Shown here: in pieces, positions 54,201 to 64,000 of the stretch | How positions within the stretch are numbered: position 1 is the stretch's first letter | Layout of the letters: each line of letters starts with the position of its first letter | Assembly: GCA_016792845.1 (NCBI GenBank) | Contig: JAEUKH010000054.1 | Span: 1 to 64,000 of the forward strand | Length of the DNA: 64,000 nt | Direction: 5' to 3' | Origin: Myxococcales bacterium | Lineage (GTDB): Bacteria > Myxococcota_A > Polyangia > Polyangiales > Ga0077539 | Notes under the pieces: model-generated | Told to the model about the DNA's origin: nothing | Database searches by the model: none | Seen by the model: only the letters and a program-made list of their open reading frames with translations | Translations under genes and position numbers: made by a program

Positions 54201-55099
54201 ACCCGGCGTACCCCGGGCTGTCGATGATGCGTGGCCAGGTGGCCGAAGCGCAGGGGCAGCTGCCGCAGGCGCTCTCGACCTTTCGCGAGGCGCTGGCCCG
54301 TGACAGCACCAACATCGACCTCATCAACCGCGTCGCCTCGACGCTCATTCTGCTCGGCAATTTTGGCGACGCCGACCAGATGTTGCGGAGCGCCGTGGTC
54401 GATCACCCGACCAACGCCGAGACCCAGTACCTGATGGGGCGCGCGAAGCTCGGGGCGGGCAACTACGTCGACGCGCAGCATTACCTCGACCGGGCCATCG
54501 AGTTGAACCCGCAGCGGGCCGAGTTTCTCGCGTTTGATGCCGAGACCAACCAGCGCAACGGGAACTTTCAGCGGGCCCTTCAGCTCGCCGAGCGCTCGAT
54601 CGAGCTCGATCCGAGCTTTCCGCGGGGGTACTGGGTGCGGGCCAGCATTCGGGTGCACCAAGGGGCCGCCCGCGAGGCGCTCACCGACATCAACCGCGCC
54701 GTCGAACTCGACCGCGTCTTTTGGGACGCCTACGCCACCTGGGCCGAGATCGACGACGCCCTCGGCAACCGCGACGCGGCCATTCGGCTCTACGAGTTCG
54801 CCACCCAGCACGACAGCCGCCACGGCGATTGGTACTTCAACCTCGGGCGCCTCAGGGCCGACGACGGTCGCGAAGACGCCGCCCGCAGCGCCCTCGTGCA
54901 GGCGCGCACCCTCGGCGCCGGGATGAGCCCCGCGCCCACCTGGTTCGTGCAGGCCACGCGGCTCCTGGCCGACCTCGAGCGCGCCCGCAACGCGGCCGAG
55001 GCCCGGCGGCTGTACATCGAGTATCTGCGCCTCGTGCCGGCCAACTCGCCGGGCTACAACGCGGTCGTGTCGAGCCTCGCAGAGCTTGGCCAGCGGTGA
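51290..55099 (+). CDS. Giant zinc-ribbon, transmembrane and TPR protein
   Basis: The 1269-residue protein has an MJ0042-type zinc ribbon (C6, C9, C29, C32 in SCTGCGHAFP and RCPKCQTTF). A low-complexity segment follows with an 8-residue repeat of type GYPAPSTA (residues 207-292), then a transmembrane helix near residues 447-468 (LWLYGSLGAVALIGVAGAAL). About 750 residues of tandem TPR repeats come next (for example FSRALELDPRSSQALVGIGN and DLAGAETELRTALQRDPDDI). The layout is typical of Myxococcota zinc-ribbon/TPR scaffold proteins, some linked to motility or envelope assembly. No specific function can be assigned. The ATG at 51290 is 3 residues inside the longest frame. Confidence 0.8.
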   Translation: MFDVSCTGCGHAFPVDERRVPRNGMTMRCPKCQTTFLVRRPESTMALDPSASVPPPAPPVGGPMLVPGGSFDDNAALPIPADLRPELPVPVGRAPVPSANPPADPREPIAAARGVSMGGSAGHLSGAKNTLLVTPDVGASALRPAQTPSMADDIEAEEFDIPLIDEPALPAVAGGADLPAPARGVADLPTPSARADLPAPARGLTDLPAPSGVGLPAPSGVGLPAPSAGLPAPSTAGYPAPSAAGYPAPSTAGYPAPSAAGYPAPSAAGYPAPSAGGYPVPSAGGYPLPSQGALPSPTMVAPPSPVGERESTPSPVALGRIGLERKAFTVGPGGAREVPADVIVPAPLVRPPSPHTPTPRKAVGGHFGELDLDEPTRQGPSPLNALSFEDERLRSMGQTSDLPPRGADADFGAEFDAIPLVPEPPQPEAPVERVSRPKARNTEVKPPSRKTLWLYGSLGAVALIGVAGAALALTEHGAFGHKFIDEQINGPARHTAATQVIRYVDRTLEADTYDRAMAMVRRLDEAIERVPNERELRAYAAYVNGWVALRFGPDPTRVGRARVLLSQLQTAQEEGEVIAYLNLAKAADAMNRGNVREALRLARLDPEGRDLAALAAEFANDTPQWVRLATQARQRRATPRSRYRLARAQLAAGAVADAQRNAEEVLQLEPRHAATRILLARTLTATVEGRARAIELLSPVVQAAEQGAGARPSRRNAPTSANQRALAQAASTGERAEALVVAGQIEFLRDHVSVAQSRFSRALELDPRSSQALVGIGNILYRQGNFTDSLARFRNALTADSNNLDAVVGVVQSSLALNQVSEARGAIESAVRDHSQDGRLQYWLGRTLAASTDQRSLALQAFRRATELQPDNLEAYVSHAELLIQLGRNDAAEQVLNDARLHVPDNAAIHRALAHGRLARGDLAGAETELRTALQRDPDDIRTHFALGDVFRRQSRLVEAEQSLARVAAVDPAYPGLSMMRGQVAEAQGQLPQALSTFREALARDSTNIDLINRVASTLILLGNFGDADQMLRSAVVDHPTNAETQYLMGRAKLGAGNYVDAQHYLDRAIELNPQRAEFLAFDAETNQRNGNFQRALQLAERSIELDPSFPRGYWVRASIRVHQGAAREALTDINRAVELDRVFWDAYATWAEIDDALGNRDAAIRLYEFATQHDSRHGDWYFNLGRLRADDGREDAARSALVQARTLGAGMSPAPTWFVQATRLLADLERARNAAEARRLYIEYLRLVPANSPGYNAVVSSLAELGQR
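51908..52165 (+). repeat. 24-nt in-frame repeat array (LPAPSGVG / GYPAPSTA)
   Basis: About eleven units of 24 nt encode LPAPSGVG, then YPAPSTAG, YPAPSAAG, YPVPSAGG and YPLPSQGA variants. A 48-nt block with alternate T and A codons is repeated at high nucleotide identity, so copy number probably varies between strains. It forms a flexible linker between the zinc ribbon and the membrane helix. Confidence 0.85.
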
Positions 55100-55451
55100 C
55101 CGGTCGAGGGCTCGGGCGCTGCGTTCGACGGCGCTCGAGACCCTCGTCGCGATCGGGTTTCTCAGCCTCGGGCTCGCGCGGTTGCGTCGGGTCGCGCGGC
55201 CGGTGTTCGTGCCCGTCGAGACCCTGGCGCCTGGGGTCGCGCGCGGCGAGGTGCGCCTCGGGGCCCGGCGGCTCGGAGAGTCTGTCATGTGCCGCGGGCG
55301 CGAGGTCTTGCCCCAAGCGGGCCGCGCGCCCTTGCGAATTCACGCGCGAGACCCGGCCGGGCGCTGGGTCGAAGTCGTACGAAATGGGCAGATCGAGAGG
55401 CTGATCGCCCAATCGTGCGAGATCGTCACGCGAGGCCCTGAGGGGCATTGA
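55086..55451 (+). CDS. Possible small membrane protein (low confidence)
   Basis: A 121-residue frame starting at a TTG that overlaps the TPR gene stop by 14 bases. It has one hydrophobic segment (STALETLVAIGFLSLGLARL) followed by a basic and beta-prone tail containing one cysteine and VEVVRNGQIERL. There is no recognised family and no strong ribosome binding site. The opposite strand carries a longer but repetitive shadow frame. It could be a real accessory gene of the TPR protein or a chance frame. Confidence 0.35.
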   Translation: MASGDRSRARALRSTALETLVAIGFLSLGLARLRRVARPVFVPVETLAPGVARGEVRLGARRLGESVMCRGREVLPQAGRAPLRIHARDPAGRWVEVVRNGQIERLIAQSCEIVTRGPEGH

Positions 55452-55548
55452 CGCGGGCGGAGGGAGTGGTCAGTTTGCGCGCGCTTTTCGGGTACCGAGG
55501 CGGTCAGGGCCTCTACGGCTCGATCGGCGGCCCAAGTCGGCCGCTCGG

Positions 55549-55576
55549 TTGACGACCCCAAGACGGTGCCTAGAAC
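55549..55576 (+). promoter_or_regulatory. Candidate sigma-70 promoter of dnaK
   Basis: TTGACG (55549-55554) is separated by 16 bases from TAGAAC (55571-55576), with transcription probably starting near 55583. The 40-base leader ends with GGAGGAAA upstream of the ATG. No CIRCE inverted repeat (TTAGCACTC-N9-GAGTGCTAA) is visible, so control is probably not by HrcA. Confidence 0.45.
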
Positions 55577-55623
55577 GACGTCAGTCAGAAACTAACTAAC
55601 AGTTTCTTCGGAGGAAATTCATC

Positions 55624-57507
<1,884 letters not shown>

Positions 57508-57525
57508 GCGTCTGAGCGGGCGCTG

Positions 57526-57575
57526 AGCCCCTCGTGCCCCCTCCGGTTTGGAGGGTCGCGAGGGGCTTCGCGTTT
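57526..57575 (+). terminator. Terminator-like hairpin after dnaK
   Basis: AGCCCCTCG (57526-57534) pairs perfectly with CGAGGGGCT (57559-57567), with inner CCCTCC/GGAGGG. It is followed by TCGCGTTT, a short T-run. The stem is very strong for its position 18 bases after the stop. Confidence 0.55.
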
Positions 57576-57768
57576 GGGCCATCACCCCAAAAGACAAACG
57601 CCCCAGCGCGGGGGAGAAAGGGTGACGCGACCGTTGGACGCGCAGCTTACAATTCTGTTACCCGGAAGTCGCGCCGAAGTCCCACCGTGGGGCGTTTGCC
57701 GCGCGACGCTATCACGCACGAAGGCCACCTGCACGGCGATCGGGGTGTGTTAGGTGCAGGGCCCTGTC

Positions 57769-59166
57769 ATGGCCCCTAAGACCGTCTCGGCCCGTCGTCG
57801 TGCCGCCGAAGTCCTCGCCCGGGTCGACGCAGACCGCGCCTTCGCGGCCGCTGTGCTCGACACCGCGCTCTCGGCGTCGCCCTCGCTCTCGTCGCCCGAC
57901 CGCGCCCTCGCGACCGAGCTGGTGTACGGGGTGCTGCGCACCGCGCCCGCGCTCGACGCAGCCTTGGCGCGCTTCACCCGCGACGGGCTCAAGTCGATCG
58001 AGAAGGCCGACGCCCTCACCCGCGCGGCCCTCCGGGTGGCCGCGTATCAGATCCTTTGTCTGGGGCGGGTGCCGCCGTTCGCCGCGGTCAGCGAGGCCGT
58101 TGAACACCTAAAACAGAAGCGATCTCAAGGGCTTGCGGGTTTCGCAAACGCGGTGCTGCGCAAGCTCGCGGCCGAGCGCCCGGCGCAGCTCGACGACGAC
58201 GCGCGGGTGCGGCTGGCGATGGCCTCGCTCCCGGTCGAGGTGACGCGGCGGGTGGCGGGGCTCGTGGGGGCCGAGGCCGCGGCGCTGCATCTCCGGGCGT
58301 CGTTCGCGGCGTCGCGGCGGGTGACCCTGCGGGTGAACCTTCGGCGGAGCACGCGCGAGGCGCTCATCGCGCGGCTCCGGGGTGAGCTCGCCGCGGGGGC
58401 CGCGGTCGAGGCGGTGGCGGCGCTCGACACCGCGGTGTCGGTGATCGACGGCGGCGATGTGACGCAGACCGCGGCCTACGCCGAGGGGCTCTTTGGCATT
58501 CAAGAAGAGGGCGCCCAACGGGTGGCCGCGCTCGGGGCCGTGCGGCCCGCGATGACCGTGCTCGATGTGTGCGCGGGGCGCGGCGGCAAGAGCGCCCTCA
58601 TGGCGACGCAGCTCGCGGGCGCGGGGAGCCTCACCGCGGTAGACCTCTATCCCGAGAAGCTGATGCGTCTGCGAGAGGAGTTCTCGCGGCTCGGGCTCGA
58701 TCAAGGCATCGCGCTTCACACCCACGCGGTCGATCTCACCCAAGGGCTCGGGGCGCTCGAACGTACGGCGCCGCCCGGCGGCTTCGACGTGGTGATGGTC
58801 GACGCGCCGTGCTCTGGGCTCGGCACCCTCGCGCATCGGCCCGACCTCCTCGGGCGCTTGCGTGACCCGGCGGCGTGGGCCGCGTTGGTCGAGACGCAGC
58901 GCGCGATCGTGGCGCGGGTGGCGCCGCTCGTGCGGGTCGGCGGCAGGCTCGTGTACGCGGTCTGTACGCTCAGCCGCGAAGAGGGCGACGACGCGCTCGT
59001 CGCGGGGCTCGCGGGGGCGGCGATGCGCTTCGCTGGGGTGTCGGCGCCGGCTGAGACCGCGTGGGCCGAGGCCGTGGGCGGCGACGGGCCCGCGCGGGTG
59101 ATCCTGCGCGCCGACCGCGACGGCACCGACGGCTTCGTGGTGCACCGGCGCGTGCGCGAAGCGTAA
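57769..59166 (+). CDS. rsmB: 16S rRNA (cytosine(967)-C(5))-methyltransferase
   Basis: The 465-residue protein has an N-terminal NusB-like RNA-binding domain (about residues 10-135, with RAALRVAAYQILCLGRVP) and a C-terminal Rossmann methyltransferase. Motif I is LDVCAGRGGKSALMA, motif IV is VDAPCSGLGTLAHRPDL and motif VI is YAVCTLSREE, supplying the two cysteines of m5C chemistry. The ATG at 57769 is preferred over a GTG at 57754; AGGTGCAGGG lies upstream. It may share the region with a Ser/Thr kinase gene 55 bases downstream. Confidence 0.92.
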   Translation: MAPKTVSARRRAAEVLARVDADRAFAAAVLDTALSASPSLSSPDRALATELVYGVLRTAPALDAALARFTRDGLKSIEKADALTRAALRVAAYQILCLGRVPPFAAVSEAVEHLKQKRSQGLAGFANAVLRKLAAERPAQLDDDARVRLAMASLPVEVTRRVAGLVGAEAAALHLRASFAASRRVTLRVNLRRSTREALIARLRGELAAGAAVEAVAALDTAVSVIDGGDVTQTAAYAEGLFGIQEEGAQRVAALGAVRPAMTVLDVCAGRGGKSALMATQLAGAGSLTAVDLYPEKLMRLREEFSRLGLDQGIALHTHAVDLTQGLGALERTAPPGGFDVVMVDAPCSGLGTLAHRPDLLGRLRDPAAWAALVETQRAIVARVAPLVRVGGRLVYAVCTLSREEGDDALVAGLAGAAMRFAGVSAPAETAWAEAVGGDGPARVILRADRDGTDGFVVHRRVREA

Positions 59167-59221
59167 CGAAGCGCATCGCGGCTTCGCGGCGAGGGCCGAG
59201 TCGCGATAGCATCGCTGCGAC

Positions 59222-61054
<1,833 letters not shown>

Positions 61055-61090
61055 TGCGCGAACGGGGGTGATGCGCGTAGAGTGCCGGGC

Positions 61091-64000
61091 ATGAGGCGCT
61101 CTCTTCTCGCGTTGGCCCTGGTGGCGGCCACGCTGCCGATGCGTTCGGCGTATGCCATCTGGCCGCCGGCTCCGAACGCGACCCCTGAAGAGCTGTCGCG
61201 GGTTGAGAACATGCCGAATGACCCTGACTATGCGCCGACCGAGGGGCGTCGGGGGCAGTGGTATCACTGGTCGTGGGTGCCCTCGGTGGCCCTCGCGTTG
61301 CCTGACTTCCGTCGCGAAGAGGCGGCGCTCGGGGCGGGCAACCACGTCGATCGGGCCTGGGGGCTGACCATCGGCGACCCGCGGGTGCGCATCGCGGTGC
61401 TCGACTCAGGCATCCAGTGGGACAACGACGACCTGCTCAACAAGGTCGCGCTGAACACCGCAGAGCTGCCGATGCCGATGGGCGCCAGCGGGTACGACGC
61501 CGACGGCGACGGCGTGGTGACGGTGCGCGATTACCTCAACGACCCGCGGGTGAGCTGCGGCGTGCAGGGGCAGCCGCGCGACCAGTACCGCTGCCGCGAC
61601 GCCAACGGTGAGGCCAACGACCCGAACCGCAACGGGGTCTTCGACGCGGGCGATCTCATTCGCACGTTCAGCGACGACACCGACGCCGACAACAACGGGT
61701 ACGTCGACGACATCGCCGGGTGGGACTTCTTCAAAGACGACAACGACCCCTACGACGACACCCGCTACGGGCACGGCACCGGCGAGGCCCGCGACTCGAC
61801 CGCCGAGGCCAACAACGGCCGCGGGATGGCCGGCAACTGCCCGCGCTGCCAGTTCATCCCGGTGCGGGTGGGCGACAGCTTCATCACCGACTCGAACGAC
61901 TTCGCGCAGGGCACCGTGTACGCCGTCGACCGCGGCGCGCGGGTGGTGCAAGAGGCCCTCGGCACCCTCAACATGAGCAGCTTCGCCCAGGCCGCCATCG
62001 ACTACGCCTACCGCCATGACGTGGTGGTGATGGGCTCGGCGGCCGACGAGAATTCGCGGCACCACAACATGCCGGGCACCGCCAACCACACGGTGTACAC
62101 CCACGCCATTCGCTACAACGGCGAGTCGCCCCAACGGAGCACCACCTACCTCGCGTTCAACAACTGCACGAACTACGGCGGGCAGCTCGTGCTCTCGGTG
62201 GCCGCGCTCAACTGCTCGTCGGCGGCGGTGGGCTACGCCGCGGGCATGGCCGGGCTGATCTACTCCGAAGCGCTCAGCACCGGCCTCGAACCGGGGCTCT
62301 CGGCCGAGGAGGTGAAGCAGCTCCTTACGATGACCACCGACGATGTGAATGTGCCTGAGAGCGTGCCGGGCGCGAGCAACTACAACGAGAGCTTCTACCC
62401 GTCGCTGCCCGGGTGGGATCAGCGCTTCGGGTACGGGCGCACCAACGCGCGACGGATGGTCGAGTGGGTGCGCGATCGGCGCATCCCGCCTGAGGTCGAC
62501 ATCGTGTCGCCGCGGTGGTTTACGGTGTTGAACCCGACCCGCGCCGCCGAGCAGGTGCTTCGCATCGAGGGGCGCATCGCGGCCCGACGGGCGCCGCGGT
62601 TCGATTACACCGTCGCGTGGGCGCCGGGCATCGAGCCCGCCGAAAGCGCCTGGCAGACCGTGCGGAGCGAGCGCAACGTCACCGCGCCGGTGAGCGATCG
62701 GCTCGGCGAGATCGACCTCCGCAATGTCACCATTCAGAACCCCGGCGAGCGAGAGAATCAGTACACGCTGACGGTGCGCATCCGGGCCACGGCGCACTAC
62801 GACGGGGCGGTGGGCGACGTGCCGGGCGAGGTGCGGCGGGTGTTCTATGTGCACCGCGATGAGACGGTCTTGCCGGGCTTTCCGATCGACACGGGGGGCT
62901 CGGGTGAGGGCTCCGCGCACCTGGCAGACCTCAACGGCGACGGCCGCCGCGAGATCGTGTATCCGACCTCAGACGGGGTGATTCACGCGTTTCAGGGCGA
63001 CGGCCGCGAGCTCGCCGGGTGGCCGGTTCGCACGAACCTCATGCGCGGGTTCGACCCCATGTTGCAGCCCAATTACCGCAGCGCGCGGGCCTACCGCCGC
63101 GAGGGCGCGAACCCGCCGGCGATCGACCCCGACACGCTCCGCGACCCGGTGATCGCGACCCCCGCCATCGCCGACCTCGACGGCGACAGCCGCCCCGAGG
63201 TGGTGGTGGCGACCTACCACGGCACGGTGCACGTCTACCGCGCCGACGGCACGCCGTACGGGCACAACTTCCCCTTCGCGCTGCCCGACGTGCCGAGCCG
63301 CGACACCAACCCTGACCGCATCCTCGATCGGGGCATCTTCGGCGACCCGGTGCTCGTCGACCTCGACAACGATCAGCGCCTCGACATCGTGTTCGGCGCC
63401 TTTGACGGCAAGCTCTATGCGCTCGACGCCATGACCGGCGCGGTGAAAGACGGCTTCCCTGTTGTGATCCACTTTCCCGAGCCGCAGACCGAATACAACC
63501 GTATTTTCGGCAGCGTCGGGGTGGGCGAATTCGACGGCGATGGTCGCCCTGACATTGTGGTGGTGTCGAGCGAGCGCCTCGCGGGCGACGACAACACCGG
63601 CGCGGCGTACATCGTCTACGCCGACGGCAACCGCCACGCGGGCGGGCCCTTTCACCCGAACTGGCCGGTGTCGTTCACGTCGTTCAACTTCTTCCCCCTG
63701 GTGGGCGAGGGCTTGTCATCGTCGCCGGCCATCGCCGACCTCGACGGAGACGGCCGCGACGAGCTCGCGCTCACGGGTACGGCCAACCCTGCCATCGTGC
63801 TCGCGCGGGGGGTTCAGCCTCCGCACGCGGCGCGGCCTGAGCCGTCGAGCCTCGCGGCGCACCTCTTGTTGCGCACCTCGTCGCGGGGCCACCTCACCAA
63901 CTCGGTGATGCGAAACTCGTCGTTTATCTCGGCCTTTTCGCTAGGCTCTTTCGGCGACCTCGACAACGACGGCACCCCCGACTACGTCGCCTCGGGGGCC
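61091..64000 (+). CDS. Secreted S8 (subtilisin-fold) protease-like protein with FG-GAP-type repeats, 3' partial
   Basis: The ATG at 61091 opens a frame running uninterrupted to the window end (970 codons). A signal peptide (MRRSLLALALVAATLPMRSA) precedes a subtilisin-type domain. Candidate catalytic residues are D105 (AVLDSG), H228 (YGHGTG) and S377 (NCSSAAVGYAAGMAG). Ca2+-loop-like repeats interrupt it (DADGDGVVTVRDYL, DPNRNGVFDAGD). The region of the oxyanion-hole asparagine (VVVMGSAAD, D319 instead of N) is changed, and the serine site lacks the usual GTSxAAP. The C-terminal 350 residues contain FG-GAP-like DLNGDGRREIVYP, DLDGDSRPEVVVAT and DLDNDQRLDIVFGAFDG. May be a pseudo-protease. Confidence 0.75.
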   Translation, partial: MRRSLLALALVAATLPMRSAYAIWPPAPNATPEELSRVENMPNDPDYAPTEGRRGQWYHWSWVPSVALALPDFRREEAALGAGNHVDRAWGLTIGDPRVRIAVLDSGIQWDNDDLLNKVALNTAELPMPMGASGYDADGDGVVTVRDYLNDPRVSCGVQGQPRDQYRCRDANGEANDPNRNGVFDAGDLIRTFSDDTDADNNGYVDDIAGWDFFKDDNDPYDDTRYGHGTGEARDSTAEANNGRGMAGNCPRCQFIPVRVGDSFITDSNDFAQGTVYAVDRGARVVQEALGTLNMSSFAQAAIDYAYRHDVVVMGSAADENSRHHNMPGTANHTVYTHAIRYNGESPQRSTTYLAFNNCTNYGGQLVLSVAALNCSSAAVGYAAGMAGLIYSEALSTGLEPGLSAEEVKQLLTMTTDDVNVPESVPGASNYNESFYPSLPGWDQRFGYGRTNARRMVEWVRDRRIPPEVDIVSPRWFTVLNPTRAAEQVLRIEGRIAARRAPRFDYTVAWAPGIEPAESAWQTVRSERNVTAPVSDRLGEIDLRNVTIQNPGERENQYTLTVRIRATAHYDGAVGDVPGEVRRVFYVHRDETVLPGFPIDTGGSGEGSAHLADLNGDGRREIVYPTSDGVIHAFQGDGRELAGWPVRTNLMRGFDPMLQPNYRSARAYRREGANPPAIDPDTLRDPVIATPAIADLDGDSRPEVVVATYHGTVHVYRADGTPYGHNFPFALPDVPSRDTNPDRILDRGIFGDPVLVDLDNDQRLDIVFGAFDGKLYALDAMTGAVKDGFPVVIHFPEPQTEYNRIFGSVGVGEFDGDGRPDIVVVSSERLAGDDNTGAAYIVYADGNRHAGGPFHPNWPVSFTSFNFFPLVGEGLSSSPAIADLDGDGRDELALTGTANPAIVLARGVQPPHAARPEPSSLAAHLLLRTSSRGHLTNSVMRNSSFISAFSLGSFGDLDNDGTPDYVASGA

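Overview
The window is GC-rich chromosomal DNA from a Gram-negative bacterium, most likely a myxobacterium-like Myxococcota (Polyangia/Sandaracinaceae type). The grounds for this are proteome style, not a marker gene. Seen here are many lipoproteins with Asp/Ala or Pro/Ala linkers, FG-GAP and VIT/vWA surface proteins, a TonB receptor with a fused TPR domain, FHA-coupled regulators, an eukaryotic-like Ser/Thr kinase, a giant zinc-ribbon/TPR protein and a squalene-synthase-like enzyme. No rRNA or tRNA gene was seen. One structural RNA, the 4.5S/SRP RNA, lies at about 7865-7957 with its own intrinsic terminator.

Layout. 1-4760 is an AT-richer acquired island. It holds a cut-off IS5-family transposase, an IS1-family transposase and a compact three-gene ABC-three-component (ABC-3C) conflict operon (1612-4554). 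4763-12926 is core and envelope sequence: a DHH phosphoesterase, a lipoprotein and a barrel protein, SRP RNA, cystathionine beta-synthase divergent from pyruvate kinase, a truncated FlhB/YscU-like membrane protein overlapping the pyk stop, and a WD40-like protein. 12986-19790 holds priA, a gamma-butyrobetaine-hydroxylase-like dioxygenase downstream of an ECF sigma gene, and two MFS transporters. 19994-24549 is a glyoxylate-shunt locus: a ScfR/RamB-type regulator divergent from malate synthase and isocitrate lyase, with palindromes between them.

24744-33827 holds a Spo0M-like protein with an internal repeat array and Tudor-like tail, a degenerate receiver protein, an APH-family kinase, a THUMP methyltransferase, a TlpA thioredoxin, a squalene-synthase-like protein, L31, a DUF1385 membrane protein and two orphan peptide-type ABC permeases. 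33839-34684 is a decayed patch with a frameshifted Panacea (SocA-like) antitoxin gene. 34784-47639 is dominated by secreted and surface proteins: a VIT/vWA protein, a NUC1 nuclease, an FG-GAP lipoprotein, a TPR protein, a large lipoprotein and a TPR-TonB receptor in one direction. 47764-64000 holds a sigma-54 activator with FHA, CorA, FHA-GGDEF, the TPR giant, dnaK, rsmB, a Ser/Thr kinase and an open-ended secreted S8-fold protein with FG-GAP-like repeats.

Systems that hang together: (i) the ABC-3C operon as a mobile defence-type module; (ii) regulator plus aceB-aceA as a C2/short-chain acyl-CoA assimilation unit; (iii) ECF sigma, dioxygenase and divergent MFS gene with twin operator-like repeats between; (iv) the 40442-47639 envelope cluster, whose TonB receptor and TPR protein share the same TPR type; (v) FHA proteins and a Ser/Thr kinase, suggesting phosphothreonine signalling. 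Translation starts were refined where overlap, ribosome binding site or family length decided them.
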